This document shows positions 19,214 through 27,492 of a DNA stretch of 37,355 nucleotides, piece by piece. The notes under the pieces were generated by a model that worked only from the letters and a program-made list of their open reading frames with translations, made no database searches and was not told where the DNA came from. The DNA comes from Candidatus Poribacteria bacterium (GTDB lineage Bacteria > Poribacteria > WGA-4E > WGA-3G): contig JAGWBU010000036.1 of NCBI GenBank assembly GCA_021295735.1, positions 15,635 through 52,989 of the forward strand, written 5' to 3'. Position numbers and translations under genes: made by a program. Position 1 is the stretch's first letter, and each line of letters opens with the position of its first letter.

Positions 19214-20038
19214 ATGTCAACTGAGACCTATAGAAAACCGATTCAACCAACAGAGAGTTTCCGCGCTATTCCTGTAGCTGTGCCAGAGAACCTTGCGAAT
19301 GTTCGTGTAATTCTCTTTGAACCGCGAGAACCGGGCAACATCGGCTCTGTCGCAAGAGTTGTAAAAGGCATGGGATTATCGCAGCTTTACCTTGTCCATC
19401 CTGTTCCGTTTCAGAATGTGGACGCGGCATGGTCCATGGCACACGGGGCAAAGGATGTTTTGGAAAACTGCAAAGTTGTTCCTGAACTAAAGGATGCGCT
19501 TGAAGGCATTCAGTACCTTGTTGGCACAACACACCGTCGCCGTGATATGCGCCTACCATCACCTGTAACTGCTCGCGATGCTGCAGACACAATCGCATCC
19601 GTCTCACAGGATAAATCGGTCGCCCTACTTTTTGGTCGTGAAGACTTCGGGTTATCCACAGATCAGATGAGTCTCTGCCAGTTGACAGCAAGTGTGCCGA
19701 TGGCGACCAAAAATCCGTCTCTGAATTTAGCACAAGCAGTTCAAATCTTCGCGTATGAGGTATTCATTGCGAGTTTGGAGGAACATGCGTCTGTTGAGAT
19801 TGACTATGCTGAAGTAAACGCTTTGGAGGAATTCTATGGAAGGGTTACCCGTTTATTAGATAAGGTGGGTATGTCTCCGTATAATCAGGAATGGGAGACG
19901 TATTTGAAATCGTTACGGCGTGTATTTTCACGCGCGCCGTTAGAGGCACGAGACATTGCTACGCTTGACATGATCTTCTCTACAACCTATCGACATATTG
20001 TGCGTTTAGAAGAAAAATTAGGAATGACACAAAAGTAG
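19214..20038 (+). CDS. trmJ: TrmJ-type RNA 2'-O-methyltransferase (SPOUT/TrmH superfamily)
   Basis: The 274 residues match the TrmJ layout, an N-terminal SPOUT domain and a C-terminal helical extension. The SAM-binding trefoil-knot motifs are present: motif 1 EPGNIGSVARVVKGMG (about 40-54), motif 2 LLFGREDFGLS (about 143-153) and motif 3 PSLNLAQAVQIFAYE (about 171-185). The expected reaction is 2'-O-methylation of position 32 in the tRNA anticodon loop. Related TrmH-family enzymes can act on rRNA, so the exact substrate is not proven. The 3' end, coding LDMIFSTTYRHIV, recurs as a decayed copy at 21701-21760 beyond the AAA/PD-(D/E)XK gene. A 7-base inverted repeat (20038-20044, 20060-20066) follows the stop. 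Confidence 0.9.
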   Translation: MSTETYRKPIQPTESFRAIPVAVPENLANVRVILFEPREPGNIGSVARVVKGMGLSQLYLVHPVPFQNVDAAWSMAHGAKDVLENCKVVPELKDALEGIQYLVGTTHRRRDMRLPSPVTARDAADTIASVSQDKSVALLFGREDFGLSTDQMSLCQLTASVPMATKNPSLNLAQAVQIFAYEVFIASLEEHASVEIDYAEVNALEEFYGRVTRLLDKVGMSPYNQEWETYLKSLRRVFSRAPLEARDIATLDMIFSTTYRHIVRLEEKLGMTQK

Positions 20039-20084
20039 CAGACATACGCAGCGGGTCTTTGTCTGCATCGTTATTGAGAAAAAC

Positions 20085-21680
20085 ATGAGAACATTTGGCA
20101 CTCACGGTCCTGTAAATCCTGAAGATCATTACGTTGTCTCACGCAGCGCGGAACTCGCTGATTTCATCAACCGCGTTAAGCAGGGACGATATATCGTTAT
20201 ATTCGCTCCTCGGCAGACAGGCAAGACGACATTTTTCCAATGGGCTCTTAATGCCCTCACAACCGATCAGACAGAAACCTACTTCCCGATTGAACTGAAT
20301 TTTGAGGTTTATGAAAACTATAGCGCGTCCGATTTTTACACCGAACTTTATGAAAGCATATACGAGGAGATTAAATGTGTTTTTGAGAAACGCGGATACG
20401 TGCCATCTGAAGCGCAAAGCCAATTCTTGGAAAACGCGAAGTTAACCGATCACGTTGCAATGCTCAGATTTTTTCAACAGTTCGGGGCTTTTCTTGGAGA
20501 TGAAAAACTTGTCCTCATCATTGACGAATTTGATGGCATTCCCCGTGATGCTGTGAGCGGTTTCTTGCATGCACTCCGCACCATCTATGTTCAACGTTCT
20601 ATGCGTGAATGTCCCTACAGTATCGGTATTGTAGGGGTCAAGAACATTATACAACTCAATCTAAACCGCTCTATTTCACCGTTCAATATTCAGGACGAGT
20701 TCACTTTGCCGAACTTCACCTTTGAACAGGTGCGCGATCTACTTGATCAGTATACGGATGAGGTCGGTCAAACTTTCGCGCCTGAGGTTATTGAGAATAT
20801 TCACAGACAAACTGCCGGACAACCTTTCCTTGTCAACCGATTTGCACAGATGCTCACAGAGGAGATGGACATTCCGAAAACGGAAACAATTACGATGACG
20901 CACTTTTCACAGGCACACATAGAAGTCCGAGAAGAAGATAACGCGAACCTCACACATCTGATGACCAATATCCGTAGAGACCCGCGCTATAAAAATATCC
21001 TGATGCGAATCGTTTCTTATGAGAGGGGCGTCCGCTTCAACCCACGCAGAGAAATCATCAGTGAACTTGCTACACTCGGTGTAATCGGAAAAGCACCGGA
21101 TGGGATGTGTCAAATTGTTAATCCGATTTACCACTATTGCATCCTGCAGGCGTTTAAGCCTGAGATGAATGGACTTGAGCAGGACTACCTCCCTGAAGAT
21201 ACCGATTTTCTGGACTATCTAACGCCGACAGGACAAATTAATATGGAACTGCTTCTTGATAATTTCCAAAATTTCATTGCACGCGTAGGGTATCGGATAC
21301 TACAAGTTCCAGAAACTCCGAAAGAATTTGTTGGGCAAGACCTCCTCTACGCCTATCTTGACCAGTTTGTTAGCCTGATCCGTGGTGCAATGTTCCTTGA
21401 AGCACAAACGGGGCGGGGCAGGATGGACATGATTATTTTTCAGAACGGAAGTAAATATATCGTTGAAACAAAGATTTGGGAGGGGAAACTGCGTTATGAT
21501 GCAGGTAAGAAACAACTGGCCGCGTATCTCAAATTAGAAGGTGTGCAGGAAGGATATTACGTCGTTTTCGATCATCGTGCCGAACCTGAACCACGCGTCC
21601 AAACAGAAACGATAGATGGGGTGACTATCCGATGCTACGTCATTCCTGTGGTGCAGGAAGTCCCTTCAGACCATGTATAG
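20085..21680 (+). CDS. AAA ATPase with C-terminal PD-(D/E)XK nuclease-like domain
   Basis: The 531-residue protein starts with an AAA-like domain: Walker A APRQTGKTT (41-49), Walker B LVLIIDEFD (142-150) and a sensor region GIVGVKNI. A helical lid and winged-helix-like part (about 215-350) contains TAGQPFLVNRFAQ. The C-terminus (about 385-531) has a restriction-endonuclease-like core: Asp448 (GRMDMII), Glu461-x-Lys463 (IVETKIW) and Gln477. This architecture is widespread in uncultured and gliding bacteria, is often multicopy, and is thought of as accessory or mobile, with no firm function. It is inserted between trmJ and a remnant of a second trmJ 3' end, which supports arrival as a unit. No signal peptide or transmembrane segment is visible. 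Confidence 0.88.
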   Translation: MRTFGTHGPVNPEDHYVVSRSAELADFINRVKQGRYIVIFAPRQTGKTTFFQWALNALTTDQTETYFPIELNFEVYENYSASDFYTELYESIYEEIKCVFEKRGYVPSEAQSQFLENAKLTDHVAMLRFFQQFGAFLGDEKLVLIIDEFDGIPRDAVSGFLHALRTIYVQRSMRECPYSIGIVGVKNIIQLNLNRSISPFNIQDEFTLPNFTFEQVRDLLDQYTDEVGQTFAPEVIENIHRQTAGQPFLVNRFAQMLTEEMDIPKTETITMTHFSQAHIEVREEDNANLTHLMTNIRRDPRYKNILMRIVSYERGVRFNPRREIISELATLGVIGKAPDGMCQIVNPIYHYCILQAFKPEMNGLEQDYLPEDTDFLDYLTPTGQINMELLLDNFQNFIARVGYRILQVPETPKEFVGQDLLYAYLDQFVSLIRGAMFLEAQTGRGRMDMIIFQNGSKYIVETKIWEGKLRYDAGKKQLAAYLKLEGVQEGYYVVFDHRAEPEPRVQTETIDGVTIRCYVIPVVQEVPSDHV

Positions 21681-21700
21681 GGTTTAGGCAAATACATAGA

Positions 21701-21760
21701 TGACATAATCTTCTCTACAACTTATCGGCATATTGTGTGATTGGAGAAGCGGTTAGAAGA
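21701..21760 (+). pseudogene. remnant of a trmJ 3' end
   Basis: Bases 21701-21740 match 19966-20005 inside trmJ at 35 of 40 positions. In the same codon phase they read DIIFSTTYRHIV, then a stop, then LEKRLED, against DMIFSTTYRHIVRLEEKLG in the live gene. Several differences are synonymous third-position changes, so the copy derives from a diverged functional gene rather than a fresh duplication. It has no upstream gene body and is now non-coding. Confidence 0.8.
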
Positions 21761-21824
21761 TTCCTCTTGATATTTTGGGTATACTGGCGTATTATATATA
21801 CATATCCTTGTTAGGCATAAGCAA

Positions 21825-24800
21825 ATGCGACACATAAAACTCCTCGTTTGGCTCATCTTTATCCTATCCGGCGCGAGTGCCCTCATCTATGAAGTTATCT
21901 GGATGCGGCAACTGACGCTTGTCTTCGGCAGCACCGTCTTTGCGACAAGCACCGTGCTGACTGCATTTATGGCAGGACTCGCGCTGGGCAGCTTCTACTT
22001 CGGCAGAAAGATTGATGAGGGCAGAATGTCACCGCTGAAACTTTACGCCCTCCTTGAAGTAGGTATCGGTGGGTTTTGTATTATCTGGCCGCTGTTGTTA
22101 ACCGTCCTCACTGGTCTCTATGTCCTTATTTACCGCAACATTACATCCGAATTCTATACCCTCTCACTTATCCGTTTTGTCCTGACATTTGGCATATTAC
22201 TAATCCCTTCTACATTGATGGGTGGCACTTTACCTGTCCTGACACGGTTTTTTGTCAAAAGATTGGAACAACTTGGCACGAACATCGGAATTCTATATGC
22301 GTTGAATACGTTTGGCGCAGTCATCGGCACTGTGGCGGCAGGGTTTTTCTTGATTCAAGCATTGGGAATTACATGGACACTCCGAGTGGGAATTGCAATA
22401 AATCTCGGTGTTGCGTTAGTTGCATTGGTATTGGCACGGCATGCCCACAAAATAGAAACGGATGAAAACGAGGAGTCAATAGAACAAACAGAATCCGTAG
22501 CAGGTGAACAGGAAGCCGCAGTCCCTGAAGTTGTCAAACAAGAACGACAATTGGTTCTATGGGCGATAGGAATATCAGGTTTCTGTGCTTTAGCTTATGA
22601 AGTGTTGTGGACTCGTATTCTCGTATTCTTTCTTGGGAGTACGACTTATGCGTTTGCCACGATGCTCGCTGCGTTTCTTTTTGGAATTGCATTAGGAAGT
22701 ATAGTTTTAGCACGTTGGGTTGACAAGATAAAACAACCGGTTACCATTTTTGGCATCGTACAACTGGGTATTGGACTCTTCGCAATTGCCCTGATGCCCG
22801 CATTTGAGAGATTATATGGGATGACCTATGCACTCCAGTCAACATTCGGTAGTAGCAGATTTTGGGCATTCTTTTCCTGTTTCGTTGTGATGAGTCTTCC
22901 TACATTTTTGATGGGCGCAAGTTTTCCACTCGTTACAAAAATATATACCGGTAACGCGCGTCAACTCGGTAGGAGTATTGGCAATGTTTATGCTATTAAC
23001 ACAGTCGGAAGTATTTTGGGCGCGTTTTGTGCGGGGTTTTTGTTAATTCCACTATTAGGCATTCGTCCAAGTATTGTTTTAACAGTAGCATTGAACACAG
23101 GTATCGGGTGTCTGCTTGTTTTGAAAGGATTACGTACGTCTAAGGATGCTGAGATAGGTGAAACGGAATCAGGAAGCGGTGCCAAGTCTATTTTTCAAGG
23201 AATGGGCATCGCTGTGCCGATACTCAATATTGGGTTAGCTGTTATTTTATTATTGACTTTGAGTCAACCGCTTTTCAAAAAAAGCACGATTTATAAAACG
23301 CAACGCCCGGGCGATGAAGTTGTTGATTACAAGGAGGAAGTAGACGCGACGGTAACGACGTTGAAAGATGACGAAGGGATTTACCGACTCTATGTAGATG
23401 CGAATCAAGCCGCTGACGCTTCGCGGTGGGACTCTCCTTCGCACCGTGTTATCGCACATTTGCCATTGCTATTACATCCTAATCCGAAACGCGCACTTGT
23501 CGTTGGTTTTGGCATGGGACTCACTTCTCATTCAATAACGCAACATGGCGTGCAAGTTGATGCAATAGAGTTATCAAAAGGGGTGATTTCTGCAGCACAA
23601 GAACATTTCAAACATGTTAATGGCAACATATTTGAAAACCGACTATTTAACTATAAGATTAATGATGGACGCAACCATATCCTGATGACGCAAACCAAGT
23701 ATGAGCAAACGAAGTATGATATGATTTCTACTGGAATAATCCATCCGCTTGTGAGTGCTGGAAGTTCCAATATCTATACAGAAGACTTTTATAAGTTGTG
23801 TAAAAGAATCTTGACTGAGGGCGGTGTGATGTGTCAGTGGGTGCCGCTGCATCGTTTACCGGAGGCGCATTATAAGATGATTGTTCGTACATTTATCAAT
23901 GTATTTCCAGAGACAACCCTCTGGTATAAATACACACCCGATTTTGTGATTCTTATCGGCACACGGAAACGTCTCTCTATAGATTACGAAGATTTTATGG
24001 CACGTTGTCGGATACCGAGTATTCGTGAGGGGCTTGCTGCTGATGACCTTGATGGCATGTCGCTGCTTGACTCATTTATGATGGGACCAAGGGCAGTTCG
24101 AGAATATGCAAGTGATGGACCTATCCACACAGATGACAGACCCAGATTAGAATTCTTTAAAGGTGAAGATTTAGTGAGCTCTACCGCTAAAAATATTGAA
24201 GGAATGAAAGAATATCGGCAGCACGTTACACCGTTTCTAAGAAACTATGGTGCGACGTGGGAAGAGAAAAAAGCAGTTCAGGAAAAGATAGCTACCTACT
24301 TTAATGCCACACAGAAATTGATTCTTGGACAGATTGCTTATGCTAAAGCACAAATTGCCAATCCCGCTGCACAACTCGAAAAAGCGAGCACTTTGATGAA
24401 CGAAGCGGTGCGCGACAATCCGATTGACGAAACAATTCGCTACAATTTTGGGGTTGTCTCCGGCTTTATTAACGAAGGTTACCAAGAAGAACTCCGCCAA
24501 CTTGAAAAAGAAGCGCAACAGAACATGCGGCAAAATCCTGGCGATGTTCAAGTACATCTTCAATTGGCGACAGTGTATGAGCGTTATGCTTCAGAGTATG
24601 AAAATCTGGCGATGCAGTATGAGAGAAAGGGTGAACTTGAAAAGGCGACAACAGAACTTGAAAAGGCGACAACAGAACTTGCGAAAGCATCAACAGAACT
24701 TGAAAAATTACTCAAGCGCGATCCGAGCAGATCAGAAGTTTATCCTATTCTTGGTGCGTTATATGAACGTCAAGAACGTTACAAGGAGGCACTTCGCACC

Positions 24801-25121
24801 TACGAACGGTGGGAACAACGTGAACCTGACTTGCCCGAAATAATCTTCGCTGCTATGGCACGTCTTCACCTTGTATTGAATAATTTAGATGAAGCAAAGA
24901 AGTACGCACAAAAAGGTGTGGATGCTGATGAAAATGCGTGGCGCTCATTTTACATCCTTGGCAACGTCTATGCCGCTATGAATCAACCACAAAAACAGCA
25001 AGAGTACTTTACAACCGCACTAAAAAATATCGATCGAGCTATCCCTTATACCTCTGATCTAACAAACTTACAATTTGCTAAACAACAGATACAAAACGAA
25101 CTTAAAGAGATACAAAAATAG
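21825..25121 (+). CDS. membrane-bound spermidine-synthase-like protein with C-terminal TPRs
   Basis: The 1098 residues fall into four parts. Two homologous membrane modules (about 8-205 and 245-435) align well (SGASALIYEVIWMRQL with SGFCALAYEVLWTRIL; LMGGTLPVLTRFF with LMGASFPLVTKIY), so the region arose by internal duplication. A Rossmann methyltransferase/spermidine-synthase-like domain follows (about 500-760; GFGMGL at 561, Glu582, NDGRNH at 613). The remainder is TPR and coiled coil (about 800-1098). In true aminopropyltransferases the YDxIIxD motif supplies a catalytic Asp; here YDMISTG ends in Gly637, so polyamine synthesis is doubtful. Members of this fused family are known from many bacteria with no settled function. 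It lies 20 bases upstream of aspS, probably co-transcribed. Confidence 0.87.
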   Translation: MRHIKLLVWLIFILSGASALIYEVIWMRQLTLVFGSTVFATSTVLTAFMAGLALGSFYFGRKIDEGRMSPLKLYALLEVGIGGFCIIWPLLLTVLTGLYVLIYRNITSEFYTLSLIRFVLTFGILLIPSTLMGGTLPVLTRFFVKRLEQLGTNIGILYALNTFGAVIGTVAAGFFLIQALGITWTLRVGIAINLGVALVALVLARHAHKIETDENEESIEQTESVAGEQEAAVPEVVKQERQLVLWAIGISGFCALAYEVLWTRILVFFLGSTTYAFATMLAAFLFGIALGSIVLARWVDKIKQPVTIFGIVQLGIGLFAIALMPAFERLYGMTYALQSTFGSSRFWAFFSCFVVMSLPTFLMGASFPLVTKIYTGNARQLGRSIGNVYAINTVGSILGAFCAGFLLIPLLGIRPSIVLTVALNTGIGCLLVLKGLRTSKDAEIGETESGSGAKSIFQGMGIAVPILNIGLAVILLLTLSQPLFKKSTIYKTQRPGDEVVDYKEEVDATVTTLKDDEGIYRLYVDANQAADASRWDSPSHRVIAHLPLLLHPNPKRALVVGFGMGLTSHSITQHGVQVDAIELSKGVISAAQEHFKHVNGNIFENRLFNYKINDGRNHILMTQTKYEQTKYDMISTGIIHPLVSAGSSNIYTEDFYKLCKRILTEGGVMCQWVPLHRLPEAHYKMIVRTFINVFPETTLWYKYTPDFVILIGTRKRLSIDYEDFMARCRIPSIREGLAADDLDGMSLLDSFMMGPRAVREYASDGPIHTDDRPRLEFFKGEDLVSSTAKNIEGMKEYRQHVTPFLRNYGATWEEKKAVQEKIATYFNATQKLILGQIAYAKAQIANPAAQLEKASTLMNEAVRDNPIDETIRYNFGVVSGFINEGYQEELRQLEKEAQQNMRQNPGDVQVHLQLATVYERYASEYENLAMQYERKGELEKATTELEKATTELAKASTELEKLLKRDPSRSEVYPILGALYERQERYKEALRTYERWEQREPDLPEIIFAAMARLHLVLNNLDEAKKYAQKGVDADENAWRSFYILGNVYAAMNQPQKQQEYFTTALKNIDRAIPYTSDLTNLQFAKQQIQNELKEIQK
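24633..24716 (+). repeat. 21-base tandem repeat coding a heptad coiled coil
   Basis: Units start at 24633, 24654, 24675 and 24696; the first two are identical, the third differs at a few bases and the fourth is partial. They encode ELEKATT-type heptads linking TPR units of the spermidine-synthase-like protein. Whole-codon units keep the frame if the copy number changes. Confidence 0.85.
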
Positions 25122-25141
25122 GAGGAAAATACAGACCCATT

Positions 25142-27154
25142 ATGTCCCAAGAACCTTCTTTAAAACGGACCCACTATTGTGGTGATCTGCGTTTGAGTGA
25201 TGCTGGTACCACTGCCCAACTGAATGGCTGGGTGAGACGTCGCCGCGACCACGGCGGTGTGATTTTCGTGGATTTACGCGATAGAACTGGAATTACACAG
25301 GTAGTCTTCGACCCACAGATTGACGAAAAAGCACACGCGCTTGCAGATGCTGTCAGAAGTGAGTTTGTCCTAAATGTCAGCGGAACAGTCCGTGAACGTG
25401 CCCCGGGCGAACTGCTCTTCAAAGCAGATGCAGCATTCCAAGCGGAACTCTCCAATGGAACATCTTTGTCAACCGAATTGCGATCACTTTTTTCGGATTT
25501 AGATACAAAATACACACTGTCAGACAACATAAAAGTTGATGTTCGCGAGAATGACAAACGATGGCTTCTCACTGATGTGGAAAATAATAGAACTTACGAC
25601 ATAGAACGTGAAGCAGACAGTCTAAATATTTATCAAGGCACCGTGAATCCAGAGCTTGCCACAGGTGAGATTGAAATAGCGGTAGATTCGTTGAACATAC
25701 TTAATACTGCCAAAACACCACCGTTCCCAGTAGAAGACGAGATCGAGGTAGCAGAAGATATACGGATGCGTTATCGGTTTATCGATTTGCGGCGACCGGA
25801 GATGCAAAAAACGCTTGAAATGCGGCATAAAGCCGCCCTTGCAGCCCGTAACTATATGAATGAAGAGGGATTCCTTGAAATTGAGACACCTATCTTGATG
25901 AATAGCACACCAGAAGGCGCACGCGATGTTCTCGTGCCGAGTCGTTATTATCCCGGTAAATTCTATGCGCTTCCGCAATCGCCGCAACAGTTCAAACAGA
26001 TTCTGATGATGAGCGGAGTAGACCGTTATTTTCAAATTGCACGCTGTTTCCGCGATGAGGATACTCGCGCTGATAGACAACTTGAGTTCACACAACTTGA
26101 TATTGAGATGTCCTTCGCAGGTGTTGACGATGTGCTTGAGGTAACCGAAGGTCTGATGAAACGGATATTTGAGGAAGCTGGGAACATTTCTGTTGAAACG
26201 CCTTTCTTAAGGTTGCCCTACCATGAATCGATGGCACGGTTCGGCAATGATAAACCAGATACGCGATTTGGTATGGAACTTACAGACCTCTCCGATGTAA
26301 TGGCAGACTGTGATTTTCAGGTATTCACCCGTGCTCTGTCTTCCGGTGGACAAGTAAAAGGCATCGCTGTCCCTGGAGGGGCAGATTTTTCAAGAAAAGA
26401 TATTGACGATTTGACGGAGTTCGTTGCGACCTACCGCGCAAAGGGATTGGCATGGGTTAAGGTCACATCAGATGAATTCTCATCAGGTATTGTTAAGTTT
26501 TTCAAAACTGAGCAGCTCGAAACAGCACAAGAGAGAACGGGAGCAAAACCCGGAGACATAATGTTTTTTGTTGCTGACCGATCAAAAGTTGTTGCAGATG
26601 CACTCGGCAATCTTCGCCTACATCTCGGTCGCAAACTAAACCTGATTGATGAAGACCGTTATAACTTCTTGTGGATTGTGGATTATCCGCTGTTCGAATG
26701 GAATGAAGAGGAGAATCGATTTGAACCGTTCCATCATCTGTTCACGGGTGCAACAGAGGATACCTTACATCTGTTAGATACAGATCCCGGCAAGGTTCAG
26801 AGTCAACACTACGATTTGGTTTGCAATGGCTCAGAAATCTGTAGTGGGAGTGTTAGAATACATCAATGGGATATCCAACAGAAGATTTTTGATATTCTGA
26901 AGATTACACCCGAAGACGTTAAAAATCGGTTCGGCTATTTCATTGACGCTTTGGAATATGGCACGCCACCACATGCGGGGATTGCACCAGGGCTTGACCG
27001 TATTGTGATGTTAATGCGAAACGAGGAGAACATTCGCGAGGTGATTGCATTCCCAAAATCGCAACAAGGGCTTTGCCCACTTACCCATGCCCCATCTACT
27101 GTGACAGAGGCACAATTAGAAGAGTTGTCTATACGTGTAGATGTGGATGCGTAA
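25142..27154 (+). CDS. aspS: aspartyl-tRNA synthetase with an insertion in the anticodon-binding domain
   Basis: This class II synthetase charges tRNA-Asp (and tRNA-Asn if non-discriminating). The order is OB-fold anticodon-binding domain (about 22-190), catalytic core with motif 2 (FRDEDTRADRQLEFTQLD), the bacterial GAD insertion (about 330-450) and motif 3 (GIAPGLDRIVMLM). At 670 residues it is about 75 longer than usual. The excess lies at residues 90-166, between RERAPG and TVNPELATGEIEI, which are normally nearly contiguous. His37 in RRRDHGG resembles non-discriminating AspRS (His31 of the Pseudomonas enzyme), suggesting an Asn-tRNA amidotransferase pathway; this is inference. AGGAGG lies 13-15 bases upstream of the ATG. 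Confidence 0.97.
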   Translation: MSQEPSLKRTHYCGDLRLSDAGTTAQLNGWVRRRRDHGGVIFVDLRDRTGITQVVFDPQIDEKAHALADAVRSEFVLNVSGTVRERAPGELLFKADAAFQAELSNGTSLSTELRSLFSDLDTKYTLSDNIKVDVRENDKRWLLTDVENNRTYDIEREADSLNIYQGTVNPELATGEIEIAVDSLNILNTAKTPPFPVEDEIEVAEDIRMRYRFIDLRRPEMQKTLEMRHKAALAARNYMNEEGFLEIETPILMNSTPEGARDVLVPSRYYPGKFYALPQSPQQFKQILMMSGVDRYFQIARCFRDEDTRADRQLEFTQLDIEMSFAGVDDVLEVTEGLMKRIFEEAGNISVETPFLRLPYHESMARFGNDKPDTRFGMELTDLSDVMADCDFQVFTRALSSGGQVKGIAVPGGADFSRKDIDDLTEFVATYRAKGLAWVKVTSDEFSSGIVKFFKTEQLETAQERTGAKPGDIMFFVADRSKVVADALGNLRLHLGRKLNLIDEDRYNFLWIVDYPLFEWNEEENRFEPFHHLFTGATEDTLHLLDTDPGKVQSQHYDLVCNGSEICSGSVRIHQWDIQQKIFDILKITPEDVKNRFGYFIDALEYGTPPHAGIAPGLDRIVMLMRNEENIREVIAFPKSQQGLCPLTHAPSTVTEAQLEELSIRVDVDA

Positions 27155-27492
27155 CGCGTGCTTAAAAGGTTTTGTGTTTACTAACACTCTGAGAAAATGT
27201 TTCTATGAGAGGATTTGAGGACTTGGGCGGATGAGGGGGTACATAATTGTTGACCGCCCGTTTGAGGCTGTCATTGGGGCCGCCTTCAGGTAGATTAGGA
27301 TTAGTGAATTGAAAATAGTCTCGGTAATTCTGTATACATTATTGCTACTTCACAGAAGCAATAGTTTGATACTATGTATACCGAAAAGGTAAACGTTATG
27401 CATGAAATTTACCGAGATACATTCTTTACTTAATCAATCTTACAATAATTTCATAATGGAGGTAAAACTCCACCTACAAAAGGAAGTAAACT
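27155..27492. other. gene-free leader region before the symporter gene
   Basis: These 338 bases hold no credible gene. A short hairpin (GGGCGG at 27225-27230 with CCGCCC at 27254-27259) lies after aspS, without a T run. From 27318 to 27420 there is a larger nested inverted-repeat structure, described separately. The symporter ribosome site (AGGAAG) sits just before 27493. Confidence 0.5.
27318..27420 (+). promoter_or_regulatory. nested inverted-repeat structure upstream of the symporter
   Basis: TCTCGGTAA near the left end (27319-27327) is the inverse of TTACCGAGA near the right end (27409-27417). Inside are GTATAC/GTATACC elements and an ATTGCT...AGCAAT hairpin. The whole could fold as a multibranched leader RNA or be a small palindromic mobile element. 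It ends about 75 bases before the symporter start. No known riboswitch core was recognised. Confidence 0.4.

Noticed and set aside
24424-24843. Second-frame open frame inside the spermidine-synthase-like/TPR gene
   Set aside because: It is open because of the repeated heptad codons and has no homology-like pattern.
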